From the NCBI RefSeq assembly GCF_000164865.1, contig NC_014618.1, positions 3,100,001-3,164,000 of the forward strand: DNA of 64,000 nt, written 5' to 3'. Source of the DNA: [Enterobacter] lignolyticus SCF1. Lineage in GTDB: Bacteria; Pseudomonadota; Gammaproteobacteria; Enterobacterales; Enterobacteriaceae. Below, in pieces: positions 9,035 to 18,508 of this stretch (its first letter is position 1; each line of letters begins with the position of its first letter). Both the position numbers and the translations under genes were made by a program. The notes under the pieces are model-generated. The model searched no databases. It had not been told where the DNA came from and worked only from the letters and a program-made list of their open reading frames with translations.

Positions 9035-10693
9035 CTAATCCGCTCTCCCGCGGGCAAGCCACAGCACGCGGGAGAACATTTTCTTCAGCAGCGTCGGTAC
9101 GGCATCAACCCCGCGTCGTCCGGCTTCCATCGCCACCTCAATGGCCAGATCCGGTTTCGACGAGCGGTGAATCGCCTTGGTGATCACCCGGCGCATATTC
9201 ATCGGAATATTGTCCGGTAGCTGCGCAATCCGGTGATAGACGTCATCAAACCCCTGCCGATACAGAAAATGCTCCATATCCATGGCGGGCAGCGTAGTCA
9301 AATGATGGTGCTCAAGCTCCCGGTCGTTATTCAGCAGACTGCGCACCGTCGCGGCATACTTTTTCCCCGCCTCATCGCCATCCACCAGCACATGCCACTC
9401 AATCCCCATCCGCCGGGCAAATTTGATGAGCGGCTTGAGGCCCGACTGGGCAAACTCGATAACCTTGATCCCTTCGGCATCGAAATGGTGGCCGCACTGG
9501 CGCGCAAATTCGTTGATAACCCAGGTCTCGGTCTCTCCTTCCACCAGCAGCCAGCAGCGGGAGAATAGCGAGGAGGCGCGGTTAAAGCGGATGTGAAAGG
9601 CAATGCGGCGCCCGTCTTCGGCGCTGAGCCCTCCGGGCCCCAGGCGCCAGGCAGAAACGCGCGACGAGTCGCGCACCAGGCGACAGACCTCCTCGACCGG
9701 CGTCATCGACAGCAGCTCGCCCGAGTTGGTAGTGGTCACCCGCTGTAGCGGCAGCAGATTGAGTAAATTCCAGGCCACCGACAGCATAATCGGGTGCAGG
9801 CGCGTTTCAGGATCTTCCACCAGCAGCAGCGGTCTTGCGTCTCTGTCCAGCCGGATCGTGCCCTTAGCCTGCAGCAGCGTAGCGAACAGCCCAAGGAGAA
9901 TAACCCGGTGGCTGCGGCCGCCCGGTTTGTCGATCATCCGGTTAATGATATCGAGATAGCGCCAGCTGCGCTGCTCATCGTGAGAACGGCGACGCATCAG
10001 ACGGTGGCGCGATTCGGCGCTGCCCTGCTCGGAGAAATAGTGCTCCAGCAGCTGTACCATCGCCGACAGCCCCTGGCGAATCTGCCCGTCGGTTAAATTT
10101 TGCGGGCTGGTGACCAGCTCGCGCGAGAGAAAATCGAGCTGGCGGGCGGTTATCTCGATTTCCGGCACGTGCGGCACCGTGCCGTTGCGAATACGGCGCA
10201 TAAAGCGCGCGTCGCGAAGGCGCAGGACCGGCATCAGCCTCACCAGGTGCCGGGCGAGAGCATCAATATCATCAAGCGCCAGCGCTTCGCCTTCGCTGTC
10301 GATAAAGCTGCGCAGCGTCATCACGCTGCCGTCTTCCGCCAGCTCGCCCTCAAGGCGGTAGAAAATACGCTGAAAGCCGTCGTCGCAGGGTACCCAGCCG
10401 TCCGACAGCGGGCGGTAGCGGCGCACCCGGTGGCGCCCCGGCTCCAGCTCGCGGAAGGTGAGAACGATATGCAGATGATGTTCGCGGCCCTGGAGGTCGC
10501 CCGGCGGGAACCAAAAATCATCGCGAACAAAATGATAGAGGTCAGACTCCGGCGACAGCAGCAGCGTCAGCGCATCCAGCAGGCTGGACTTGCCCCAGGC
10601 GTTCTCCCCTATCAGGACATTGTTCTGCTCCAGCATCAACGACATCCGGTTGATACCGCGAAACCCGACTATTTCCACTCTTTCGAGAAGCAT
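9035..10693 (-). CDS. ybjD: OLD-family ATPase/TOPRIM nuclease-like protein YbjD
   Basis: The 552-residue product (E. coli length) belongs to the OLD family: an N-terminal SMC-like ATPase with Walker A GENAWGKSS (about 31-39), a Walker B-like LLLVEDPETRLHP, and a C-terminal TOPRIM domain around LLVEGETE and HVLVDGDEAGKK. OLD proteins are ATP-dependent nucleases, some of them used in phage defence. The role of YbjD is not established. I chose the ATG at 10693 (MLLERVEIVGFRG) to match the family. An upstream ATG would add six residues. It is convergent with ybjX. Confidence 0.93.
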   Translation of the reverse strand: MLLERVEIVGFRGINRMSLMLEQNNVLIGENAWGKSSLLDALTLLLSPESDLYHFVRDDFWFPPGDLQGREHHLHIVLTFRELEPGRHRVRRYRPLSDGWVPCDDGFQRIFYRLEGELAEDGSVMTLRSFIDSEGEALALDDIDALARHLVRLMPVLRLRDARFMRRIRNGTVPHVPEIEITARQLDFLSRELVTSPQNLTDGQIRQGLSAMVQLLEHYFSEQGSAESRHRLMRRRSHDEQRSWRYLDIINRMIDKPGGRSHRVILLGLFATLLQAKGTIRLDRDARPLLLVEDPETRLHPIMLSVAWNLLNLLPLQRVTTTNSGELLSMTPVEEVCRLVRDSSRVSAWRLGPGGLSAEDGRRIAFHIRFNRASSLFSRCWLLVEGETETWVINEFARQCGHHFDAEGIKVIEFAQSGLKPLIKFARRMGIEWHVLVDGDEAGKKYAATVRSLLNNDRELEHHHLTTLPAMDMEHFLYRQGFDDVYHRIAQLPDNIPMNMRRVITKAIHRSSKPDLAIEVAMEAGRRGVDAVPTLLKKMFSRVLWLARGRAD

Positions 10694-11090
10694 GCGCCCT
10701 CCGCCAGTCAAAACATTCCCTTTCGTTAACAGCAGTATAGCGGGATGACTCCCCGGACGACACCTGCATTAATGTAATGTTATTGCAAAAAATTTCCGGG
10801 AAACGTGACAGCGCATAAAAAATAAGTCTGCTAGTAGTTTATCGGCTTAATTGTTATTAATTCGAACGGTTCTTTGATTACCATAAATTACACGATACTG
10901 AGATCGTCGTTATTCAGTACAAGAAATAACGGCAAAAAACCCTAAAGCAAATTTATTTATACAAATTATCTGGTAAAGGGGTGCATTTCTTTCTTAAAAT
11001 AACGACCGTTTTAATTGTGTCGTCATCCCTTTATGACGATAAATAAGATCCGGTGCGGGATTACCGTCACCGTTATTTTTTGAGGTGGTT
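10694..11090. other. ybjD-aqpZ intergenic region
   Basis: This 397-base AT-rich region carries the divergent promoters of ybjD (leftward) and aqpZ (rightward). A TCGTCAT/ATGACGA inverted repeat (11020-11026 with 11033-11039) lies about 50 bases before the aqpZ ATG and may be an operator or a leader hairpin. No open frame of interest and no RNA gene was recognised. Confidence 0.55.
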
Positions 11091-11786
11091 ATGTTCAGAA
11101 AACTGGCAGCAGAGTGCTTTGGCACATTCTGGCTTGTATTTGGGGGTTGCGGCAGCGCCGTTCTGGCGGCGGCATTTCCGCAGTTGGGAATTGGTTTCGC
11201 GGGCGTTGCGCTGGCATTTGGTTTAACCGTACTGACCATGGCGTTCGCCGTCGGTCATATTTCCGGCGGCCACTTTAACCCGGCGGTCACATTAGGCCTG
11301 TGGGCCGGCGGTCGTTTCCCGGCTAAAGAGGTTATCGGCTATATTATCGCTCAGGTCGTCGGCGGGATTATCGCCGCCGCGGTGCTGTACGTGATTGCCA
11401 GCGGTAAGGCCGGCTTTGACGCCGCCGCCAGCGGTTTCGCCTCGAACGGGTATGGCGAACACTCTCCGGGCGGTTACTCCATGTTCTCCGCTATCGTGAT
11501 TGAAATCGTCCTGACCTGCGGCTTCCTGCTGGTTATCCACGGCGCGACGGATAAAAACGCTCCGGCGGGCTTTGCGCCTGTCGCCATCGGCCTGGCGCTG
11601 ACCCTGATTCACCTGATCAGCATTCCGATCACCAATACCTCCGTAAACCCGGCGCGCAGCACCGCGGTCGCGCTCTTCCAGGGCGGCTGGGCGCTGCAGC
11701 AGCTGTGGCTGTTCTGGGTAATGCCGATTATCGGCGGGATCCTCGGCGGCGTACTGTACCGTACGCTGCTGGAAAAACGTCGCTAA
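11091..11786 (+). CDS. aqpZ: Aquaporin Z
   Basis: AqpZ is the water channel of the inner membrane. The 231-residue protein matches the E. coli length and has six membrane helices and both aquaporin boxes: HFNPAVT (NPA at 63-65) and SVNPARS (NPA at 186-188, with selectivity-filter Arg189). The ATG at 11091 follows a good GAGGTGG site. An in-frame GTG at 11085 would add two residues. It is monocistronic with its own terminator. Confidence 0.97.
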   Translation: MFRKLAAECFGTFWLVFGGCGSAVLAAAFPQLGIGFAGVALAFGLTVLTMAFAVGHISGGHFNPAVTLGLWAGGRFPAKEVIGYIIAQVVGGIIAAAVLYVIASGKAGFDAAASGFASNGYGEHSPGGYSMFSAIVIEIVLTCGFLLVIHGATDKNAPAGFAPVAIGLALTLIHLISIPITNTSVNPARSTAVALFQGGWALQQLWLFWVMPIIGGILGGVLYRTLLEKRR

Positions 11787-11801
11787 GTCCTTTGTGCTAC
11801 G

Positions 11802-11840
11802 AAAAAACGCCCGGTGATGAAAATCCGTCGGGCGTTTTTT
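11802..11840 (+). terminator. Intrinsic terminator of aqpZ
   Basis: AAAAAACGCCCG and CGGGCGTTTTTT pair across a loop of about 15 bases, with a T run at the 3' side, about 16 bases after the aqpZ stop. Confidence 0.85.
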
Positions 11841-11916
11841 ATTTTCCTGTTTACTGCACCGCATGAATTGAGTAGTGTCATCTGCGCTATTTTTACTCAC
11901 AGGGTGCGCGCGGTTC

Positions 11917-12816
11917 ATGTTCTCGGGATTATTGATCATTCTTATACCGCTGGTGGTGGGATACCTGATTCCGCTGCGTCAGACGGCAGCATTAAAACTG
12001 ATTAACCAGCTGCTGAGCTGGATTGTTTACGTCATTCTCTTCTTTATGGGGATAAGCCTGGCGTTTCTGGATAATCTGGCGAATAGCCTGCTGGCTATTC
12101 TGCATTATTCCGTCGTCAGCATTGTGGTTATTCTGCTGTGTAATATTGCGGCGCTGCTGTGGCTTGAACGCTCCCTTCCCTGGCGTCATCAGCACCAGCA
12201 GGAAAAATTACCTTCACGAATTGCAATGGCGCTGGAATCTTTAAAACTGTGCGGCGTGGTTGTCGCCGGCGTTGCGCTGGGGCTGACCGGCTTCTCTTTT
12301 TTACAGCATGCGACGGAAGCCAGCGAATATACGCTTATTTTCCTGCTGTTCCTGGTCGGTATTCAGCTGCGTAATAACGGTATGACCCTGAAACAGATAG
12401 TCCTTAATCGTCGGGGAATGATTGTGGCGATAATGGTTGTCGCCAGCTCCATGGCAGGCGGCGTGATTAACGCCTTTATTCTCGACCTGCCGCTCAAAAC
12501 CGCGCTGGCGATGGCCTCCGGTTTTGGCTGGTATTCGCTGTCGGGGATCCTGCTGACCGAATCGTTTGGCCCGGTTATCGGCAGCGCCGCCTTCTTTAAC
12601 GATCTGGCGCGCGAGCTGATCGCCATCATGCTGATTCCGGGCATGGTGCAGCGCAGCCGCTCCACCGCGCTGGGCCTGTGCGGCGCGACGTCGATGGACT
12701 TCACCCTCCCGGTGCTGCAGCGCTCCGGCGGGCTGGAAATCGTGCCTGCCGCCATTGTTCACGGCTTTCTTCTTAGCCTGCTCGTCCCGCTGCTGATGGC
12801 ATTCTTCTCGGCCTGA
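11917..12816 (+). CDS. lysO: L-lysine exporter LysO (YbjE)
   Basis: LysO exports lysine and toxic analogues such as thialysine across the inner membrane. The 299-residue product equals the E. coli length and is almost wholly hydrophobic, with about eight helices. Typical segments are FFMGISLAFLDN, LVGIQLRNNGMTL, SGFGWYSLSGIL and GATSMDFTLPVLQR. I chose the ATG at 11917 (MFSGLLIIL). An upstream ATG would add 14 residues absent from the family. Only one half of a possible ArgR box (TGAAT near 11866) is visible upstream, so arginine/lysine regulation is not shown by the sequence. Confidence 0.94.
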   Translation: MFSGLLIILIPLVVGYLIPLRQTAALKLINQLLSWIVYVILFFMGISLAFLDNLANSLLAILHYSVVSIVVILLCNIAALLWLERSLPWRHQHQQEKLPSRIAMALESLKLCGVVVAGVALGLTGFSFLQHATEASEYTLIFLLFLVGIQLRNNGMTLKQIVLNRRGMIVAIMVVASSMAGGVINAFILDLPLKTALAMASGFGWYSLSGILLTESFGPVIGSAAFFNDLARELIAIMLIPGMVQRSRSTALGLCGATSMDFTLPVLQRSGGLEIVPAAIVHGFLLSLLVPLLMAFFSA

Positions 12817-12849
12817 CCCCCCTTTGGCGGTAGACAGCTACCGCCAAAA

Positions 12850-12863
12850 TTGCGCTATATCAA
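12850..12863 (+). promoter_or_regulatory. FNR-like site before hcp
   Basis: TTGCG-CTAT-ATCAA fits the FNR consensus TTGAT-N4-ATCAA at eight of ten positions, with a perfect right half. Its centre lies about 78 bases before the centre of the NsrR-like site, which fits the layout I remember for the E. coli hcp promoter (FNR far upstream, NsrR just after the start). Confidence 0.5.
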
Positions 12864-12922
12864 TATCCCTGTAAGTTGTATCACAAATCCCTTTTCAGCC
12901 CTGTTGCACAAGCTTACCCTTA

Positions 12923-12945
12923 AACATGTATATCAAATATAACTT
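12923..12945 (+). promoter_or_regulatory. NsrR-like operator before hcp
   Basis: The two 11-base halves AACATGTATAT and AAATATAACTT, separated by one base, each match the NsrR half-site consensus (AANATGCATTT and its mirror) at about eight of eleven positions. The site ends 14 bases before the hcp start codon, so a bound NsrR repressor would block initiation until nitric oxide is sensed. Confidence 0.55.
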
Positions 12946-12959
12946 TAAAGGGCGTGACT

Positions 12960-14612
12960 ATGTTCTGTGTGCAATGTGAACAAACAATTCGTACTCCGGC
13001 TGGCAATGGCTGTGCGTACGCGCAAGGCATGTGCGGTAAAACGGCGCAGACATCAGACTTACAGGATCTGCTGATCGCCACGCTGCAGGGGCTGTCCGCC
13101 TGGGCGGTAAAAGCGCGTGAATACGGCATCATCAACCACGACATTGACAACTTCGCGCCGCGCGCGTTTTTCTCCACGCTGACCAACGTCAATTTCGATT
13201 CTCCACGCATCGTGGGCTACGCCCGCGAGGCTATCGTGATGCGCGAAGCGCTAAAAGCGCAGTGCCGCGCTATCGACGCCAACGCCGCCGTCGATAACCC
13301 CATGGCCGGCCTGCAGCTGGTCAGCGACGACCTGGGCGAACTCCAGCGCCAGGCCGCCGCGTTTACCCCGAATAAAGACAAGCTCGATATTGGTGAAAAC
13401 ATCCTCGGCCTGCGCCTGCTGTGCCTGTACGGCCTGAAAGGGGCCGCGGCCTATATGGAGCACGCCCACGTACTGGGCCAGTACGACAACGATATCTACG
13501 CCCAGTACCACAACATCATGGCATGGCTCGGCACCTGGCCTTCCGATATGAACGCGCTGCTGGAATGCGCGATGGAAATCGGCCAGATGAACTTCAAAGT
13601 GATGAGCATTCTGGACGCCGGCGAGACCAGCACCTACGGTCACCCGACCCCAAGCCAGGTCAACGTGAAAGCGACCGAAGGGAAATGTATTCTGATTTCC
13701 GGCCACGACCTGAAAGACCTCTATAACCTGCTGCTGCAGACCGAAGGCACCGGCGTTAACGTCTATACCCACGGCGAAATGCTGCCGGCGCACGGCTACC
13801 CGGAACTGCGCAAATTTAAGCACCTGGTCGGTAACTACGGCAGCGGCTGGCAGAATCAACAGGTCGAGTTCGCCCGCTTCCCGGGGCCGGTGGTGATGAC
13901 CTCAAACTGCATCATCGATCCCACCGTCGGCCAGTACGACGACCGTATCTGGACGCGCAGCATTGTCGGCTGGCCGGGCGTGAACCATCTGGAAGGCGAC
14001 GACTTCACGCCGGTTATCCAGCAGGCGCAGCAGATGGCGGGCTTCCCGTACAGCGAAATCGAGCACCTGATCACCGTCGGCTTTGGTCGTCAGACCCTGC
14101 TGGGCGCCGCTGACACCCTGATCGACCTGGTCAGCCGTGAGAAACTGCGCCACATCTTCCTCGTCGGCGGCTGCGACGGCGAACGCGGCGAGCGTTCCTA
14201 CTTCACCGACTTTGCCACCAGCGTGCCGGATGACTGCCTGATCATGACGCTGGCCTGCGGTAAATACCGTTTCAACAAGCTGGACTTCGGCAGCATCGAA
14301 GGCCTGCCGCGCCTGGTCGACGCCGGTCAGTGCAACGACGCCTACTCCGCGATTATCCTTGCCGTCACCCTGGCGGAAAAACTGGGCTGCGGCGTGAATG
14401 ACCTGCCGCTGTCGCTGGTGCTCTCGTGGTTCGAGCAGAAGGCTATCGTTATCCTGCTGACGCTGCTGTCGCTGGGCGTGAAGAACATCGTCACCGGGCC
14501 GACGGCACCAGGCTTCCTGACCCCGGATCTGCTGGCTGTCCTGAATGAGAAATTTGGTTTACGTTCCATCACCAACGTTGAACAAGACATGCAGCAGCTG
14601 CTGAGCGCGTAA
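12960..14612 (+). CDS. hcp: Hybrid cluster protein / hydroxylamine reductase
   Basis: Hcp is an anaerobic Fe-S enzyme that acts as a nitric oxide reductase and S-nitrosylase; it also reduces hydroxylamine. The 550-residue protein has the N-terminal cysteines C3, C6, C18 and C25 (CVQC...GC...MC), as in the E. coli class, and the hybrid-cluster ligands around GHDLKDL, SNCIID, VGGCDGERGE and LACGKYRFN. The ATG at 12960 gives MFCVQCEQT. A GTG two codons upstream is less likely. It is followed after ten bases by hcr, encoding its reductase. Confidence 0.97.
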   Translation: MFCVQCEQTIRTPAGNGCAYAQGMCGKTAQTSDLQDLLIATLQGLSAWAVKAREYGIINHDIDNFAPRAFFSTLTNVNFDSPRIVGYAREAIVMREALKAQCRAIDANAAVDNPMAGLQLVSDDLGELQRQAAAFTPNKDKLDIGENILGLRLLCLYGLKGAAAYMEHAHVLGQYDNDIYAQYHNIMAWLGTWPSDMNALLECAMEIGQMNFKVMSILDAGETSTYGHPTPSQVNVKATEGKCILISGHDLKDLYNLLLQTEGTGVNVYTHGEMLPAHGYPELRKFKHLVGNYGSGWQNQQVEFARFPGPVVMTSNCIIDPTVGQYDDRIWTRSIVGWPGVNHLEGDDFTPVIQQAQQMAGFPYSEIEHLITVGFGRQTLLGAADTLIDLVSREKLRHIFLVGGCDGERGERSYFTDFATSVPDDCLIMTLACGKYRFNKLDFGSIEGLPRLVDAGQCNDAYSAIILAVTLAEKLGCGVNDLPLSLVLSWFEQKAIVILLTLLSLGVKNIVTGPTAPGFLTPDLLAVLNEKFGLRSITNVEQDMQQLLSA

Positions 14613-14622
14613 GGAGACCGCC

Positions 14623-15594
14623 ATGACCATGCCAACTCCGCAGTGTCCGTGGCGCATGCAGGTTCACCACATCCACCAGGAAACGCCGGATGTCTGGACG
14701 CTGTCGCTGCTGTGTCACGATTACTACCCGTACCGCGCCGGGCAGTATGCGCTGGTGAGTATCCGCAACTCAGCGGAAACGCTGCGGGCCTATACCCTCT
14801 CGTCCACGCCGGGGATCAGCGAATACATTACGCTGACCATTCGCCGCCTGGACGACGGCGCAGGCTCCGGCTGGCTGACCCGCGACGTCAAACGCGGCGA
14901 CTATCTGTGGCTGTCGGATGCGCAGGGGGATTTCACCTGCGACGATAAGCCGGACGATAAGCTGCTGTTGCTGGCGGCTGGCTGCGGCGTGACGCCGGTG
15001 ATGTCCATGCGCCGCTGGCTGGCGAAGTATCGCCCGCAGGTCGACGTGCAGGTTATCTTCAGCGTCCGTTCGCCGCAGGATGTGATTTTTGCCGACGCAT
15101 GGCGCGATTACCCGGTAACGCTGGTGGCGGAAAACAATGCCACCCACGGCTTTATCGCCGGTCGTCTGACCCGCGAACTGCTGCGACAGCGCGTCCCGGA
15201 TATTGCCTCACGCACGGTGATGACCTGCGGCCCGGCGCCGTACATGGACATCGTCGAGCAGGACGTCAAAGCGCTCGGCGCGACCCGCTTCTTTAAAGAG
15301 CAGTTCTTTACGCCGGTCGCCGAAGCCGCCACCAGCGGGCTTAAGTTCACCAAGCTGCAGCCCGCCCGGGAGTTTTACGGCCGGGTCGGCACCACGCTGC
15401 TGGAGGCGCTGGAAAGCAATAAGGTGCCGGTTAACGCCGCCTGCCGCGCGGGCGTCTGCGGCAGCTGCAAAACCCGCGTGGTCTCCGGCGAGTACAGCGT
15501 CAGCAGCACAATGACGCTGAGCGACGCGGAAATCGCCGACGGTTACGTTCTGGCCTGCTCCTGTCATCCGCAGGGAGATTTGGTGCTGGCATAG
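14623..15594 (+). CDS. hcr: NADH:Hcp oxidoreductase Hcr
   Basis: Hcr passes electrons from NADH to Hcp. The 323-residue protein has an FAD-binding ferredoxin-reductase domain (about 10-105, RAYTLSSTPG), an NAD-binding domain (about 110-225, AAGCGVTPVMSM and TCGPAPYM), and a C-terminal 2Fe-2S ferredoxin domain with CRAGVCGSC and a fourth cysteine in ACSCH. It shares the hcp transcript, and a terminator follows. Confidence 0.96.
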   Translation: MTMPTPQCPWRMQVHHIHQETPDVWTLSLLCHDYYPYRAGQYALVSIRNSAETLRAYTLSSTPGISEYITLTIRRLDDGAGSGWLTRDVKRGDYLWLSDAQGDFTCDDKPDDKLLLLAAGCGVTPVMSMRRWLAKYRPQVDVQVIFSVRSPQDVIFADAWRDYPVTLVAENNATHGFIAGRLTRELLRQRVPDIASRTVMTCGPAPYMDIVEQDVKALGATRFFKEQFFTPVAEAATSGLKFTKLQPAREFYGRVGTTLLEALESNKVPVNAACRAGVCGSCKTRVVSGEYSVSSTMTLSDAEIADGYVLACSCHPQGDLVLA

Positions 15595-15620
15595 CGGACA
15601 GCCCTTTCCTCTTCCCCCTC

Positions 15621-15646
15621 AAGGCCAGCCCAGCGCTGGCCTTTTT
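15621..15646 (+). terminator. Intrinsic terminator of hcp-hcr
   Basis: AAGGCCAGC pairs with GCTGGCCTT around a short loop and is followed by five T. The same stem recurs in the artJ terminator at 48321-48344. Confidence 0.88.
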
Positions 15647-15741
15647 CATTTCTCCCTCCCCGCAGCCCGCGTAAAAATCGGGCACAACGAGTCGTATCAT
15701 CTAAGCTTGTTAGCGATATCACCAAACGGAGATGGACAACC

Positions 15742-17460
15742 ATGAAACAAACCGTTGCTGCCTATATTGCCAAAACGCTTGAGCAGGCCGGGGTAAAACG
15801 CATCTGGGGCGTCACGGGCGACTCCCTGAACGGGCTGAGCGACAGCCTCAACCGCATGGGGACGATCGACTGGATGTCCACCCGCCATGAGGAAGTCGCA
15901 GCCTTCGCCGCGGGCGCTGAAGCGCAGCTGACCGGAGAGCTGGCGGTGTGCGCAGGCTCCTGCGGGCCGGGAAACCTGCACCTGATTAACGGCCTGTTCG
16001 ACTGCCACCGCAACCACGTGCCGGTGCTGGCCATCGCCGCCCATATCCCATCGAGCGAAATTGGCAGCGGCTATTTCCAGGAAACCCATCCCCAGGAGCT
16101 GTTTCGCGAGTGCAGCCACTACTGCGAGCTGGTCTCCACGCCGGAGCAGATCCCGCAGGTGCTGGCGATTGCGATGCGCAAAGCGGTGCTGAACCGCGGC
16201 GTATCGGTGATTGTGCTGCCGGGCGATGTGGCGCTCAAACCGGCGCCGGAAAGCGCGAACCCCCACTGGTATCACGCGCCGCAGCCGGTGGTCACGCCTA
16301 CCGAAGAGGAGCTGAAAAAGCTGGCGCAGGTGCTGCGCTACGCCAGCAACGTTGCGCTGATGTGCGGCAGCGGCTGCGCCGGCGCGCATCAGGAACTGGT
16401 GGCGTTTGCCGGTAAGCTGAAAGCGCCTATTGTCCACGCCATGCGCGGCAAGGAGCACGTCGAGTACGATAACCCCTATGATGTCGGCATGACCGGGCTT
16501 ATCGGTTTCTCCTCCGGTTTTCATACCATGATGAATGCCGATACCCTGGTGCTGCTGGGCACCCAGTTCCCCTACCGCGCCTTCTACCCGACCGATGCCA
16601 AAATCATTCAGATAGATATCAACCCGGCCAGTATCGGCGCGCACAGCAAAGTCGATATGGCGCTGGTCGGCGATATCAAAGCCACCCTGACGGCGCTGCT
16701 GCCGCATCTTGAAGAAAAAACCGATCGCCAGTTCCTCGACAAGGCGCTGGCGCACTACCGCGACGCCCGTAAAGGGCTTGACGATCTTGCAAAACCGAGT
16801 GAAAGCGCCATCCACCCGCAGTACCTGGCGCAGCAGATAAGCCGCTTCGCCGACGATGACGCTATCTTCACCTGCGACGTTGGCACGCCTACCGTCTGGG
16901 CGGCGCGCTATCTGAAAATGAACGGTAAACGCCGCCTGCTGGGGTCGTTCAACCACGGATCGATGGCCAACGCCATGCCGCAGGCGCTGGGCGCGCAGGC
17001 AACGTTGCCGGGGCGCCAGGTCGTGGCGATGTGCGGCGACGGAGGTTTCAGCATGCTGATGGGCGATTTCCTGTCGGTGGTGCAGATGAAGCTGCCGCTG
17101 AAAATTGTCGTCTTTAACAACAGCGTGCTGGGCTTTGTCGCGATGGAGATGAAAGCGGGCGGCTACCTGACCGACGGCACCGAGCTGCACGACACCAACT
17201 TTGCCCGTATCGCCGAGGCCTGCGGCATCACCGGCATTCGCGTGGAGAAAGCCGCCGAGCTTGACGACGCCCTGCAGCGCGCCTTCAGCAGCGACGGCCC
17301 GGTGCTGGTCGACGTGGTGGTGGCGAAGGAGGAGCTGGCGATCCCGCCGCAGATTAAGCTTGAGCAGGCCAAAGGTTTTAGCCTGTATATGCTGCGCGCC
17401 ATCATTAGCGGACGCGGCGATGAAGTAATCCAACTGGCGAAAACCAACTGGCTCAGGTAA
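15742..17460 (+). CDS. poxB: Pyruvate dehydrogenase (quinone), pyruvate oxidase PoxB
   Basis: PoxB is a peripheral membrane flavoenzyme that oxidises pyruvate to acetate and CO2 with thiamine diphosphate and passes electrons to ubiquinone. It is used mainly in stationary phase. The 572 residues equal the E. coli length. Visible features are the N-terminal TPP domain with catalytic Glu in STRHEEVAAFAAG, the central domain, the TPP motif GDGGFSMLMGDF (near 435) and a C-terminal lipid-binding tail. A CTAAGCT sequence at 15701 resembles a sigma-S -10 box but is weak. It leads a run with ltaE, ybjT and ybjS. Confidence 0.97.
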   Translation: MKQTVAAYIAKTLEQAGVKRIWGVTGDSLNGLSDSLNRMGTIDWMSTRHEEVAAFAAGAEAQLTGELAVCAGSCGPGNLHLINGLFDCHRNHVPVLAIAAHIPSSEIGSGYFQETHPQELFRECSHYCELVSTPEQIPQVLAIAMRKAVLNRGVSVIVLPGDVALKPAPESANPHWYHAPQPVVTPTEEELKKLAQVLRYASNVALMCGSGCAGAHQELVAFAGKLKAPIVHAMRGKEHVEYDNPYDVGMTGLIGFSSGFHTMMNADTLVLLGTQFPYRAFYPTDAKIIQIDINPASIGAHSKVDMALVGDIKATLTALLPHLEEKTDRQFLDKALAHYRDARKGLDDLAKPSESAIHPQYLAQQISRFADDDAIFTCDVGTPTVWAARYLKMNGKRRLLGSFNHGSMANAMPQALGAQATLPGRQVVAMCGDGGFSMLMGDFLSVVQMKLPLKIVVFNNSVLGFVAMEMKAGGYLTDGTELHDTNFARIAEACGITGIRVEKAAELDDALQRAFSSDGPVLVDVVVAKEELAIPPQIKLEQAKGFSLYMLRAIISGRGDEVIQLAKTNWLR

Positions 17461-17497
17461 AAAGGAGGCATACCCCTGATGCCAAAAAGGAAATGCC

Positions 17498-18499
17498 GTG
17501 ATCGATTTACGTAGTGATACCGTAACCCGCCCGGGGCGCGCCATGCTGGAACAGATGATGGCCGCCCCGGTCGGGGACGACGTGTACGGGGACGACCCGA
17601 CCGTTAATGAACTTCAGCGCTATGCCGCAGCGCTGAGCGGCAAAGAAGCCGCCCTCTTCCTGCCTACCGGCACCCAGGCGAACCTGGTGGCGCTGCTGAG
17701 CCACTGCGAGCGCGGCGAAGAGTATATCGTCGGCCAGGGCGCGCATAACTATCTGTACGAGGCGGGCGGCGCCGCGGTGCTCGGCAGCATCCAGCCGCAG
17801 CCGATTGATGCCGCCGCCGACGGCACGCTGCCGCTCGATAAAGTCGCCGCCAAAATCAAAGCGGACGATATCCACTTTGCGCGCACGAAGCTGCTGAGCC
17901 TGGAAAACACCCATAACGGCAAAGTGCTGCCGCGCGACTACCTGCAGGCGGCGTGGGAATTCACCCGCGAGCGCAACCTGGCGCTGCACGTCGACGGCGC
18001 GCGCATCTTTAACGCCGTGGTGGCCTACGGCTGCAAGCTGCAAGAGATAACCCGCTACTGTGACTCGTTCACCATCTGCCTGTCCAAAGGGCTGGGAACG
18101 CCGGTGGGCTCGCTGCTGGTCGGCTCCGCGGAGTATATCAAGCGCGCCACCCGCTGGCGGAAAATGACCGGCGGCGGTATGCGCCAGGCCGGTATCCTCG
18201 CGGCGGCGGGCCTGTATGCGCTCAAAAACAACGTACAGCGCCTGCAGGAAGACCACGACAACGCCGCCTGGATGGCGGAACAGCTGTCGGCGATCGGCGC
18301 CGACGTTATGCGCCATGACACCAATATGCTGTTCGTACGCGTTGGCGATGCGCATGCGGCGCCGCTTGGCGAGTACCTGCGCGAGCGCGGCGTGCTGATC
18401 AACGCCTCGCCCATCGTTCGTCTGGTGATGCATCTTGACGTTAACCGCGAGCAGCTGGCCGATGTCGTCCGCCACTGGCAGGCCTTTTTACAGCGCTAA
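17498..18499 (+). CDS. ltaE: Low-specificity L-threonine (allo-threonine) aldolase
   Basis: LtaE is a PLP enzyme that splits L-threonine and L-allo-threonine into glycine and acetaldehyde. The 333-residue protein matches E. coli in length. The PLP lysine is K197 in CLSKGLGTPVG; HVDGARIFNA holds the cofactor aspartate. The start is a GTG at 17498 behind AAAAGGAAA and gives the family N-terminus MIDLRSDTVTRP. It lies 37 bases after poxB and nine before ybjT, so cotranscription is likely. Confidence 0.95.
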   Translation: MIDLRSDTVTRPGRAMLEQMMAAPVGDDVYGDDPTVNELQRYAAALSGKEAALFLPTGTQANLVALLSHCERGEEYIVGQGAHNYLYEAGGAAVLGSIQPQPIDAAADGTLPLDKVAAKIKADDIHFARTKLLSLENTHNGKVLPRDYLQAAWEFTRERNLALHVDGARIFNAVVAYGCKLQEITRYCDSFTICLSKGLGTPVGSLLVGSAEYIKRATRWRKMTGGGMRQAGILAAAGLYALKNNVQRLQEDHDNAAWMAEQLSAIGADVMRHDTNMLFVRVGDAHAAPLGEYLRERGVLINASPIVRLVMHLDVNREQLADVVRHWQAFLQR

Positions 18500-18508
18500 G
18501 GAGCACTC

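Noticed and set aside
9035..10693. YbjD as part of a phage-defence island
   Set aside because: OLD-family nucleases can act in defence, but ybjD is a backbone gene here with the same neighbours as in E. coli and no partner helicase gene beside it.
15697..17544. Long minus-strand open frame of 615 codons
   Set aside because: It lies wholly opposite poxB, which is intact and highly conserved. High G+C gives long antisense frames; the translation is rich in His, Arg and Gln with no domain.
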